Shown here piece after piece: positions 1 through 7,685 of a DNA stretch of 46,521 nt (position 1 is the stretch's first letter; each line of letters begins with the position of its first letter). Source of the DNA: JAJTHJ01 sp046316025 (lineage in GTDB: Bacteria; Pseudomonadota; Gammaproteobacteria; Burkholderiales; Burkholderiaceae_F); assembly GCA_046316025.1 (NCBI GenBank), contig JBKCXU010000063.1, positions 1-46,521 of the forward strand, given 5' to 3'. The notes under the pieces were generated by a model. The model searched no databases and had not been told where the DNA came from. It saw only the letters and a program-made list of their open reading frames with translations. The translations under genes were made by a program, and so were the position numbers.

Positions 1-1328
1 AGCTGCTGTCGGCCTGGCGGCTTAAGGCGATCCTGACCAAGTACTCCGACCACATCGCCACCCCGATCCGCATGGCCAAGGAGGATTGGGACGCGGAGAA
101 GAGCGAGCACGTCTTCAAGGACGAGACCGAGACCGTCAACCAGGCCAATGCGCTGTGGGCCCGGTCCAAGAGCGAGATCACCGAGGAGCAGTACAAGGGC
201 TTCTACAAACACGTCGGTCACGACTTCGGCGAGCCGCTGGCCTGGACGCACAACCGCGTCGAAGGCAAGAGTGAGTACATCCAGCTCTTGTACGTCCCGT
301 CGCGCGCGCCCTTCGACCTTTGGGATCGCAACATCAAGCACGGCGTCAAGCTGTACGTGAAGCGCGTGTTCATCATGGACGACGCGGAGCAGTTGCTGCC
401 GCCGTACCTGCGCTTCGTGCGCGGGGTGATCGATTCGTCCGACCTGCCGTTGAACGTCAGCCGCGAGATCCTGCAGGAGTCGCGCGACGTGCGCGCGATC
501 CGCGAAGGCTCGGCCAAGCGCGTGCTCGGCCTGCTCGAAGACCTGGCCGAAAACCGCAAGGACGACTACGCCAAGTTCTGGGCCGAGTTCGGCCAGGTGC
601 TCAAAGAGGGCATCGGCGACGATCCTGCCAACCGGGAGCGGATCGCCAAGCTGCTGCGCTTCGCCTCGACCAATAGCGACGGCGCGGCGAACGTGGCGCT
701 TGCCGACTATGTGGCGCGGATGAAGGAAGGGCAAAAGGCGATCTACTACGTCACCGCCGACAGCCTCGCCGCCGCCGCCGGCAGCCCGCATCTGGAAGTG
801 TTCCGCAAGAAGGACGTCGAGGTGCTGCTGCTCGCCGACCGGGTGGACGAGTGGATGCTGTCGTACCTGCACGAGTTCGACGGCAAGCCGCTGGCGTCGG
901 TGGCCAAGGGCGATCTCGACCTGGGCGACCTGGCCGACGCGGCCGAGAAAGAAGCGCAGAGCAAAGCCGCGGAGGAGTTCAAGCCGCTGACCGACAAGGT
1001 CAAGGCCGCGCTGGGCGAGCGGGTCGAGGACGTTCGCATCACGCTGCGGCTCACCGACTCGCCGTCGTGCATCGTCGCCGGGGCGGGGGCGATGAGTGCG
1101 CATTTGGCGCGGCTGCTCAAAGCCGCCGGCCAAATGGCGCCCGAGAACAAGCCGATCCTGGAGATCAACCCGCAGCACCCGCTGGTGGCCAGGATGCAGG
1201 CCGACGACGCACGCCTGGCCGACTGGGCCGCATTGCTGCTGGAGCAGGCGATCCTCGCCGAAGGCGGCACGCTCGACGACCCGGCCGCCTTCGTGCGGCG
1301 GGTCAACGCGTTGCTGGCGACGGGCTGA
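1..1328 (+). CDS. htpG: Chaperone HtpG (Hsp90 family), 5'-truncated by window edge
   Basis: The reading frame is open from base 3 to a TGA at 1326-1328, so about 440 C-terminal residues are present; the N-terminal ATPase domain lies outside the window (E. coli HtpG is 624 aa). The first visible residues (LLSAWRLKAILTKYSDHI) match the start of the Hsp90 middle domain. The segment FIMDDAEQLLPPYLRFVRG followed by DSSDLPLNVSREILQ is the Hsp90 middle-domain signature, and HPLVARM followed by an acidic helical tail fits the C-terminal dimerisation domain. The product is a cytosolic ATP-dependent chaperone dimer. An internal ATG at 72 is only an in-frame methionine, not the start. The next gene begins 5 bp downstream, so the two may share a transcript. 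Confidence 0.97.
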   Translation, partial: LLSAWRLKAILTKYSDHIATPIRMAKEDWDAEKSEHVFKDETETVNQANALWARSKSEITEEQYKGFYKHVGHDFGEPLAWTHNRVEGKSEYIQLLYVPSRAPFDLWDRNIKHGVKLYVKRVFIMDDAEQLLPPYLRFVRGVIDSSDLPLNVSREILQESRDVRAIREGSAKRVLGLLEDLAENRKDDYAKFWAEFGQVLKEGIGDDPANRERIAKLLRFASTNSDGAANVALADYVARMKEGQKAIYYVTADSLAAAAGSPHLEVFRKKDVEVLLLADRVDEWMLSYLHEFDGKPLASVAKGDLDLGDLADAAEKEAQSKAAEEFKPLTDKVKAALGERVEDVRITLRLTDSPSCIVAGAGAMSAHLARLLKAAGQMAPENKPILEINPQHPLVARMQADDARLADWAALLLEQAILAEGGTLDDPAAFVRRVNALLATG

Positions 1329-1333
1329 GTCGG

Positions 1334-1816
1334 GTGCCCCGGCTGCGCGGCTTCGCGCCGGTGATCGATGCGCGCACCGAGACGCTGATCCTCGGCAGCT
1401 TCCCCTCGGCAGCCTCGCTCGCTGCCGGCCAGTACTACGCCCATGCGCGCAACCAATTCTGGCGCATCCTCGGTGCGCTGTTGGACGAGCCGCTGGTGCA
1501 GCTGCCTTACGAGCGACGGCTGCGGCGCGTGCTCGCGCACCGGATCGGCATCTGGGACGTGCTTGCCGCCTGCGACCGCGACGGCAGCCTCGACGGCAAC
1601 ATCCGCAACGGCAGCGCCAACGAGTTCGCCACCCTGTACGCCGTGGCCCCGCGGTTGCGGCGCATCGTCTGCAACGGCGGCTTGGCCGCCCGTCATGCCA
1701 GGCCGCTGCGGGCTGCCGGCTGGACCGTGGTCGCCGCGCCCTCGACCAGTCCCGCGCATGCCGCACGCAGTCTCGAGCAAAAGCTGGTGCTGTGGCGACA
1801 GGCGCTTTCGGTGTAG
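1334..1816 (+). CDS. DNA-deoxyinosine glycosylase (uracil-DNA glycosylase superfamily, HDG type)
   Basis: A protein of 160 aa if translated from GTG 1334, five bases after the htpG stop; a second in-frame GTG at 1361 is possible. The segment LILGSFPSAASL near residue 18 is the UDG-fold active-site loop, ARNQFWRIL follows, and STSPAHA near the C-terminus is the second substrate-binding loop. This layout (GSFPS, RNQFW, S-T-S-P) is that of the hypoxanthine/deoxyinosine glycosylase branch, which removes deaminated purines in base excision repair. Family assignment is by motif; substrate is inferred. The start codon is uncertain because no clear Shine-Dalgarno sequence precedes either GTG. Confidence 0.85.
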   Translation: MPRLRGFAPVIDARTETLILGSFPSAASLAAGQYYAHARNQFWRILGALLDEPLVQLPYERRLRRVLAHRIGIWDVLAACDRDGSLDGNIRNGSANEFATLYAVAPRLRRIVCNGGLAARHARPLRAAGWTVVAAPSTSPAHAARSLEQKLVLWRQALSV

Positions 1817-1856
1817 ATTCCGACCGGTTCACCGCGCCGCGATATCTACTGCCGCA

Positions 1857-4364
1857 ATGGTTACCGACAACGTTGGCCCGCGCCTGGCCGCCTCCCCGGG
1901 AGGGCAGAGCCCAATGCTGGCCCGGCGCGCTCGCGCGCGACGAGAACTCGACGCCTGCTGGACCGTGTTGTGGGGCGTGGTCGACGCGGAACTGCCCCGG
2001 ATTTTGGGGCAGGCGCTGATGCGGCGCGATGCCGACGACGGCGCGCCGCTCGACGCCATCGTCGGGCGCGAGCGGGAGTTCGGCGTCGCTTTTGCCGGCG
2101 CTTTGCGCAGCGAGTTCAAGACCGCGCTGGATAGCTATGTATCGCCGCCGGCCGCGCCCACGGGCAAGAAAGAGAAGCTCGCGTTGAGCCTGGTCGACTT
2201 CGACGAGGTCGAGTTTTCGACCCTGGTCGAACGCGCGGCCGCGCGAATCCGTAATGCCGCCGAAAGTGAGTACCAAGCCTTGCGTCTGCGCGTGGCGGGG
2301 ATGTCGGGCGAGGTCGACTTGCGCGATGGCGAGTTTCCTTTCCGCCCAGCCATTTTCTGTCGCGCCGTGAATGACGCCTTGCGCAAGTGCGACGTGGCGC
2401 AGGAGCAGGGGCTGAAGTTGCTGCCGCGATTCGACCGACCCTTGAGCGCTGTGGTCGGTGCCTGCTACGCGGCACTGGATCATCATTTGGCGCAGGGCGG
2501 GCACGGTGCCAATGTCCAGGCTGCTGGCGGGCGGGCGACGCTGCTGCGGCGGCTGGCACGGGGCAGCCCTTCGCGTCTGGGCGCCGAAACGCGTCCGGTC
2601 GAGCAGGACTTCGGCGACACGCCGTGGGGGGGCGAGGCGGCTGACGGCAGCGCCATTCGCTCGGGCGCCCAAGCCGAAGAGATATTGCGCGCGTTGTATC
2701 AGCGCATGCAGGCGCCGGTCGCCATGGTGGGTCTACCCGGGGGTGTCGGCGGCCTGGTCGCCGGGCCGCTGGGCGTCGCGACCGCGGCCGTGCAGCCGCT
2801 GGGCGGTGCGGCGTTTACGGGCGCAGGCGTGCCGGCGGCGCCGCTGCTTGCGCCGCAGGGCGCGGCGATCGCCATGGCTCCGGGCGCAGTGGCTGGGTAC
2901 GCGCCGGGTATGCCTGCCGTGGCCGCGGCGAGCTACGTCGACCCGGGCTTGATCGGCGCCATCCACAACATCCAGCGCCTTTCGGCCATGGCCATGGCGG
3001 CGGCCGAAGAGCCGGATAAGCCGCTGGACGCCGCGGTCGAAGCCAGCGAATTGCGCGACAAGCTCGCTGAGCGGGCAACCCGCCAGGTGGACAAGCTCAC
3101 CATCGAGATCGTCGGACTGCTTTTCGATCGCATCGAGCGCGACAAGCACGTTCCGGCCCGCATCAAGGAATTGCTGCTGCGCTTGCAGTTTCCGATCATC
3201 AAGGCAGCGCTGACCGATCCGGAACTGTTCGTCGCGGCTGATCGCGCCCCACGCCTGCTGATCGACCGCATTGCCAGCACCGCCATCGGATGGACCGAGG
3301 AAGGTGAGGAAAACCAGCGCTACCTGGCGCAAGTGCAAAAGGCGGTTACGACGGTCCTGGCTTCGGTCGAAGATGGGTTGGGCGCCTTTGAGCTGGCGCT
3401 GGCCGAGTTTGAGGCCTACTTGTCCGAGGAGCACAGCGGCGACGACGATCCGGTCGCCCGGGCCAAACGGGCCCTGGCCGACGCGGAGAATCGCGAGATC
3501 ATGGCGATCAACGCCACCATCAAGATCCGCTCGGTCTTCGATGGCGTGCAACTGGAGTCGTATTTGCGCGAGTTCCTGCTGCAAACCTGGGTGCGCGTTC
3601 TCGTGGCCGCCTGGCTCAAGGACGGCGGTGAGGAGCCGACGATGCGCCGTTACCTGAGCATCGTGCCCGACGTCGTCTGGAGCGTGCAGCCGAAAATCGA
3701 CCTTGCCGACCGCAAGCGGCTGGTGGTGGCGATTCCAACCGTGCTCGGTTCGCTGCGTGAGGGCCTGCTGCTGATCGACTGGCCGGCCGAGCAAGCGCAG
3801 GAGTTTTTCGGGCGCCTGATGCGCTCGCATGCGCACGCGGTCAAGGCGCTGGAAATGGCGCACGGCCTGGCCGCTCCCGTGGTCGAACCGCAGGCGCTGC
3901 GCGCCCAGTTGGACGGGCTGCGGATGTCGGCCGAGCCTCTGCCCGAGGCCGCCGACTCGATCCGCGTCGATGGGGGGGTCGTACGCCAGGTGTTGGCGGC
4001 GCAGCACGTTGCGGTCGACCACCTCGATGCGCCGCAGGGGGCGGCCGTCGACGACTCGATCGGCGACGCGGAACTCGATCGGCTGATCGCGTCCTGGCGG
4101 CGCGGCGACTGGTTCGATCTAAAGCTCGGTGCGTCGCGCGAACGGGTGCAACTGCGCTGGATCAGCCCCCGCCGCACCTTGTACTTGTTTACGCCGGCGC
4201 AAGGCGAGCGGTCGCACTCGCTCGCCCCCGAGGCTATTCGCGCCCGGCTGCGCACCGGTGAACTGCTGCCGATCGAGGCTGCGCCGCTGTTCGAGCGGGC
4301 GGTGCAGGGGGTCATGGTTCGGCTGCAGAACGCCGCGGATGGAGTCGCGGCCGGTGCCGCCTGA
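1857..4364 (+). CDS. DUF1631 family protein, copy 1 (835 aa)
   Basis: The start is taken at ATG 1857, 40 bp after the glycosylase stop; the frame stays open further upstream but those codons belong to the glycosylase region. The N-terminal 280 residues are mostly helical. A Gly/Ala/Pro-rich, low-complexity linker follows at about residues 290-360. The DUF1631 core begins near residue 411 with DKLTIEIVGLLFDRI and contains LRLQFPIIKAAL and WSVQPKIDLADRKRL. The C-terminal 90 residues (GDWFDL, LRWISPRRTLYLF) form a small beta-rich module also present in copy 2. It has no signal peptide or membrane segment, so it is probably cytoplasmic. Function is unknown; old 'thymidine phosphorylase' labels for this family have no support here. 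It overlaps the next gene by 26 bp and is paralogous to the protein at 5296-7680. Confidence 0.9.
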   Translation: MVTDNVGPRLAASPGGQSPMLARRARARRELDACWTVLWGVVDAELPRILGQALMRRDADDGAPLDAIVGREREFGVAFAGALRSEFKTALDSYVSPPAAPTGKKEKLALSLVDFDEVEFSTLVERAAARIRNAAESEYQALRLRVAGMSGEVDLRDGEFPFRPAIFCRAVNDALRKCDVAQEQGLKLLPRFDRPLSAVVGACYAALDHHLAQGGHGANVQAAGGRATLLRRLARGSPSRLGAETRPVEQDFGDTPWGGEAADGSAIRSGAQAEEILRALYQRMQAPVAMVGLPGGVGGLVAGPLGVATAAVQPLGGAAFTGAGVPAAPLLAPQGAAIAMAPGAVAGYAPGMPAVAAASYVDPGLIGAIHNIQRLSAMAMAAAEEPDKPLDAAVEASELRDKLAERATRQVDKLTIEIVGLLFDRIERDKHVPARIKELLLRLQFPIIKAALTDPELFVAADRAPRLLIDRIASTAIGWTEEGEENQRYLAQVQKAVTTVLASVEDGLGAFELALAEFEAYLSEEHSGDDDPVARAKRALADAENREIMAINATIKIRSVFDGVQLESYLREFLLQTWVRVLVAAWLKDGGEEPTMRRYLSIVPDVVWSVQPKIDLADRKRLVVAIPTVLGSLREGLLLIDWPAEQAQEFFGRLMRSHAHAVKALEMAHGLAAPVVEPQALRAQLDGLRMSAEPLPEAADSIRVDGGVVRQVLAAQHVAVDHLDAPQGAAVDDSIGDAELDRLIASWRRGDWFDLKLGASRERVQLRWISPRRTLYLFTPAQGERSHSLAPEAIRARLRTGELLPIEAAPLFERAVQGVMVRLQNAADGVAAGAA

Positions 4365-5112
4365 ATGCTTGCCGCAGCGGCTTCCTCGCGGGCAGCGGGC
4401 GCTGGCGCCGGCGTTGTCGTTGTCGGAAACCGACGGCGTGCGCTACCTGCATTTCGGCAGCGAGTGGGTGCAAGGGGCGATGCGCCTGCGGCGGCCTTTT
4501 CATCTCGAACTGGAGTATCAGGCCCAGATGATGGCGCCGCTGCTGTTCTGTCCGCGGCCCGGCCACATCGTCCAGCTTGGGCTCGGCGCGGCGGCGCTGA
4601 CCAAGTTTTGCTGGCGACACTTGCCGCGCACGCGGGTGTCGGCGGTCGAACTGGAGCCGGAAGTGATCGCTGCGGCGCGCCGCTGGTTTCGCCTGCCGCC
4701 CGACGATGGTCGGCTGCGGGTGATCGCCGGGGATGCCCGCCGGTTTGTCGGCGATCGTCGCAATCGCGGCGGCGCCGACTGGGTCCAGGTCGACCTCTAC
4801 GACGCGCAAGCACGCGGCCCGGTCTACGACGACGTTGGCTTCTACCGCGCCTGCAGCAAACTCCTGCGGCCGCGGGGGGTCGTTGCCGTCAATCTGTTCG
4901 GTCGGTCCTTCACGGCCAGCCGGTCGGCGATCTCTGCCGCCTTTGGTGGGCGCCTTTGGGAACTGCCACCGGCCGCGACCGGCAATCAAGTGGTGCTCGG
5001 CTTTGCCGCGGACGTGCGACCGCCCTCAGCCGCGGCGTTGCAGCGCTTTGCGCAGGCCGTGCAGCGGCGGTACGGCCTGCCCGCCGTCTCATGGTTGGCC
5101 GGCCTGGACTAG
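4339..5112 (+). CDS. Spermidine synthase-like / SAM-methyltransferase-fold protein
   Basis: ATG 4339 lies inside the end of the preceding DUF1631 gene (26-bp overlap), which suggests translational coupling; GTG 4354 is an alternative start. The 257-aa product has a class I Rossmann-type fold: HIVQLGLGAAALTKF is the nucleotide-binding loop, AVELEPEVIAAAR carries the acidic residue after strand 2, VIAGDARRFV follows strand 3, and WVQVDLYDA occupies strand 4. YLHFGSEWVQGAM near residue 35 and the H-L-E-Y-Q segment resemble the N-terminus of spermidine synthases. The canonical G-G-G-x-G loop is G-L-G-A-A here, so true aminopropyltransferase activity is uncertain. The family is often annotated 'spermidine synthase' by fold only. 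Confidence 0.75.
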   Translation: MESRPVPPECLPQRLPRGQRALAPALSLSETDGVRYLHFGSEWVQGAMRLRRPFHLELEYQAQMMAPLLFCPRPGHIVQLGLGAAALTKFCWRHLPRTRVSAVELEPEVIAAARRWFRLPPDDGRLRVIAGDARRFVGDRRNRGGADWVQVDLYDAQARGPVYDDVGFYRACSKLLRPRGVVAVNLFGRSFTASRSAISAAFGGRLWELPPAATGNQVVLGFAADVRPPSAAALQRFAQAVQRRYGLPAVSWLAGLD

Positions 5113-5295
5113 GCGATGTGCCGAGGCGCCCCTTGCGGCGGCCCGGGATTGGTCACTGCCGCGGCGCTCTGGCCGAGGCCGCGCGCAGCAGCGGCGCTTG
5201 GGCGTCCGCGCAGACGGTCCGGGCGGGACGCGTGAGCACGCGGCGCTCCCCGGGGTCTTTGCCCGCCGCCGGTAGCGGGGGCTGACGGAGCAGCG

Positions 5296-7680
5296 ATGGA
5301 AAGCTACCCCAGCACATCGCCGCAGCGCCCGGCGCCACCGGCGGCGCTGGCGCCGGTATCCACCGGCCAAGCGGTAGCGCTGCTGCGCGCCGCCATCGAC
5401 GTGGCCGGCGAGGCAATGGCCGCGCGCTTCGGTCCGGTCTGCAAGGCGGTGCTGGACGAGCTCTCCGCGCGCTGGGAGTTTGAGTCCAATCCGCTGGCGA
5501 TGCGGCGCTTGATCAACGACCGCTTGCTCGAATTGCGCGTCGAGTTTCTGCAGCGCCTGAAGCAGCGCCAGGAGGCCTTGGCCGATGCCCTGTTGCAGCC
5601 CGGCCTGAACGCCGGGAGCGAGGTGCTCGAAGAAGACATGAGCCTGCTCGATGCCGCGGCGGTGTCGGCGAACACCGTGGCGCAGCGCGCCGGCAGCCGC
5701 ATCGGCGGGCGGCTGGAAGACGAGGTGCGCTCGACGCACATGATCGTGCGCTTCCTGGCCGGCCGGCCGGCGCTGCGCGATGCGGCCAATCCGTTTGGTG
5801 CCGATGTGTTCTGCTACGCGCTGGTGACCGCGGCCGAGTCGCTCGACTACAAGAGCGACGGCTGGGACTACATGCTGCGCGCTTTCGAGCCAACCTTCAC
5901 CGAGGCGATCGGTGCGGCCCTGCACGACGTGATCGAGCACTTTGTTCGCAACGGCCTGGACCCACGCGTCGTCCGGCGAGATCTGAGCGCCAAGCTCGTC
6001 GCCCAGCGCGCCGCCGAGGCGCCGCGGAGCGGCGGCGCCGAGGGCGAGCCGGTCACGCTGCCGGGCTTCCCCACCACGGGTGGGCATCCCAGCGGTTCGA
6101 GCGGCAGTTTCAGCGGGCCGGCGCGCCTCGATGCGCCGCAGGCCGACCCCAGTGCGGTGCTGGGCAGCCTGCTCGCCCGCTTGCACGCCAACGCCCATGA
6201 CCTGCCGCCGCCGTCTTTGCCGCGCAACACGCCGCCGGAGCCGGCCCTGCTCGACGCCGTGTCCGAGTTGCAGCGCCTGGGTCTGCAAGGACTGCATGGC
6301 GCTACCTTGTCCAGCGAGCAAAGTGGGCGAGTGACCGAGTGGCGCGCGCACCTGGTCGACACTGCGGGGCGCACCGTCGACAAGCTCACCATCGAACTGG
6401 TGGGAATGTTGTTCGACCGTGTATTGCAGAACGAGCAGGTTCCGGCCGAGATCAAGTCCCTGCTGTCGCGCCTGCAGATCCCGGTGCTGAAGGCGGCGCT
6501 GCTCGATGCCGACTTCTTCGCCGCCAGCGCCCATCCGGCGCGCCGCCTGATCGACCGGCTCGCCGCCAGCGCGCTCGGCTGGGAACCGTACGGCGAGGAG
6601 AACGAGCACTTCCGCGCCGAAGTCGAGCGCGTCGTCGGCGAGGTGCTGACGAGCTTCGAGAAGAACGTCGCCGTCTTCGACCGGGTGCTTGCCGAGTTCG
6701 ACCGGTTTTTGGGCGACCTCGGCCCGCGCGAGGGCGATCCCTTGAGCCGCGCCAAGCGGGCGCTGGAGGATGCCGAACGGCGCGAAGTGCTGTCGATCAA
6801 CCTGTCGATCCAGGTGCGGCGGGCGTTCGAGAAGGTCGAACTGGAGACCTACCTGCGCGACTTTCTGCTCGGCCCCTGGGTCCAGGTCCTGGTCGCGGCG
6901 ACGCTGCGCGATGCGCAGACGGCCGGCTTCTCTAAACGCTTCCGCGAAGCGATTCACGACATCGTGTGGAGCGTGCAGCCCAAGGCCAACCTGGACGATC
7001 GCAAGCGGCTGACTACGCTGATTCCGGAATTGATCCGCGTGCCGCGCGATGGCCTGGCGCTGACGCACGCGCCCGAGCGGGAGGCGCAGGAGTTCTTCCG
7101 CCAACTGATGCAGTCGCATGCGGTGGCCATCAAGCCGGTCGATCAGGCGACCTACATCAAGTCGGTGCTGACGACCTCCGAGGTCAAGTCCAAGGTCGAC
7201 GAATTGCAGGTCGACTTCAATCGACCGTTGGCGCCGGTCGAAGGCGGCCTGCAGGTCTCCAACGAGCGGGTGCTCGAAGCGGCCGCCGATCACCGTGCCC
7301 GCTTGCATCTGCCGGCCTCGGAGCCGGCGCCGGTGGAGGCGGTGACCGATCGCGTCGAAGCGGCGCGTCTGGCCGCTCACATCGCCGCGTGGGCCCGAGG
7401 CGACTGGTTCGAACTCATCGAAGGCGAAGGCCGCGTGCGGCTGCGGCTGCGCTGGGTGAGTCCCTTGCGTACGCTCTTCCTCTTTTCCGCCAACCGCGAG
7501 CAGGATGCGCTGGCCCTGACCGCCGAGGCGGTCAAGGCGTACGTGCAGCGCGGGCGTCTGCGGCCGCTTGCCGATGTGCCGCTGACGCAGCGCGCGGTCG
7601 ATGAGGTGTTGCGCGACTTCGAGCATTCGCCGCAGAAGGCGACGGCGTTGGCGGCACGGTTCCAGCCGGCGGGAGCGTAG
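5296..7680 (+). CDS. DUF1631 family protein, copy 2 (794 aa)
   Basis: Begins at ATG 5296, 183 bp after the aminopropyltransferase-fold gene, and ends 5 bp before the secretion ATPase. From about residue 361 it aligns by eye with copy 1 along its whole length: DKLTIELVGMLFDRV, LSRLQIPVLKAALLD, HPARRLIDRLAASALGW, WSVQPKANLDDRKRL and the C-terminal GDWFEL and LRWVSPLRTLFLF. Copy 2 matches the usual family form better (it has HPARRLIDRL where copy 1 has RAPRLLIDRI) and lacks the Gly/Ala-rich linker of copy 1. Mostly helical, acidic, no signal peptide. Function unknown. The beta-rich C-terminal module lacks the RxxxR and D/NxSxxG motifs of c-di-GMP-binding PilZ domains, so nucleotide binding is not supported by motif. 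Confidence 0.9.
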   Translation: MESYPSTSPQRPAPPAALAPVSTGQAVALLRAAIDVAGEAMAARFGPVCKAVLDELSARWEFESNPLAMRRLINDRLLELRVEFLQRLKQRQEALADALLQPGLNAGSEVLEEDMSLLDAAAVSANTVAQRAGSRIGGRLEDEVRSTHMIVRFLAGRPALRDAANPFGADVFCYALVTAAESLDYKSDGWDYMLRAFEPTFTEAIGAALHDVIEHFVRNGLDPRVVRRDLSAKLVAQRAAEAPRSGGAEGEPVTLPGFPTTGGHPSGSSGSFSGPARLDAPQADPSAVLGSLLARLHANAHDLPPPSLPRNTPPEPALLDAVSELQRLGLQGLHGATLSSEQSGRVTEWRAHLVDTAGRTVDKLTIELVGMLFDRVLQNEQVPAEIKSLLSRLQIPVLKAALLDADFFAASAHPARRLIDRLAASALGWEPYGEENEHFRAEVERVVGEVLTSFEKNVAVFDRVLAEFDRFLGDLGPREGDPLSRAKRALEDAERREVLSINLSIQVRRAFEKVELETYLRDFLLGPWVQVLVAATLRDAQTAGFSKRFREAIHDIVWSVQPKANLDDRKRLTTLIPELIRVPRDGLALTHAPEREAQEFFRQLMQSHAVAIKPVDQATYIKSVLTTSEVKSKVDELQVDFNRPLAPVEGGLQVSNERVLEAAADHRARLHLPASEPAPVEAVTDRVEAARLAAHIAAWARGDWFELIEGEGRVRLRLRWVSPLRTLFLFSANREQDALALTAEAVKAYVQRGRLRPLADVPLTQRAVDEVLRDFEHSPQKATALAARFQPAGA

Positions 7681-7685
7681 CCACG

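Noticed and set aside
6010..7600. PilZ (c-di-GMP) domain in the DUF1631 C-terminus
   Set aside because: The size and strand pattern are suggestive but the RxxxR and D/NxSxxG motifs are absent in both copies.
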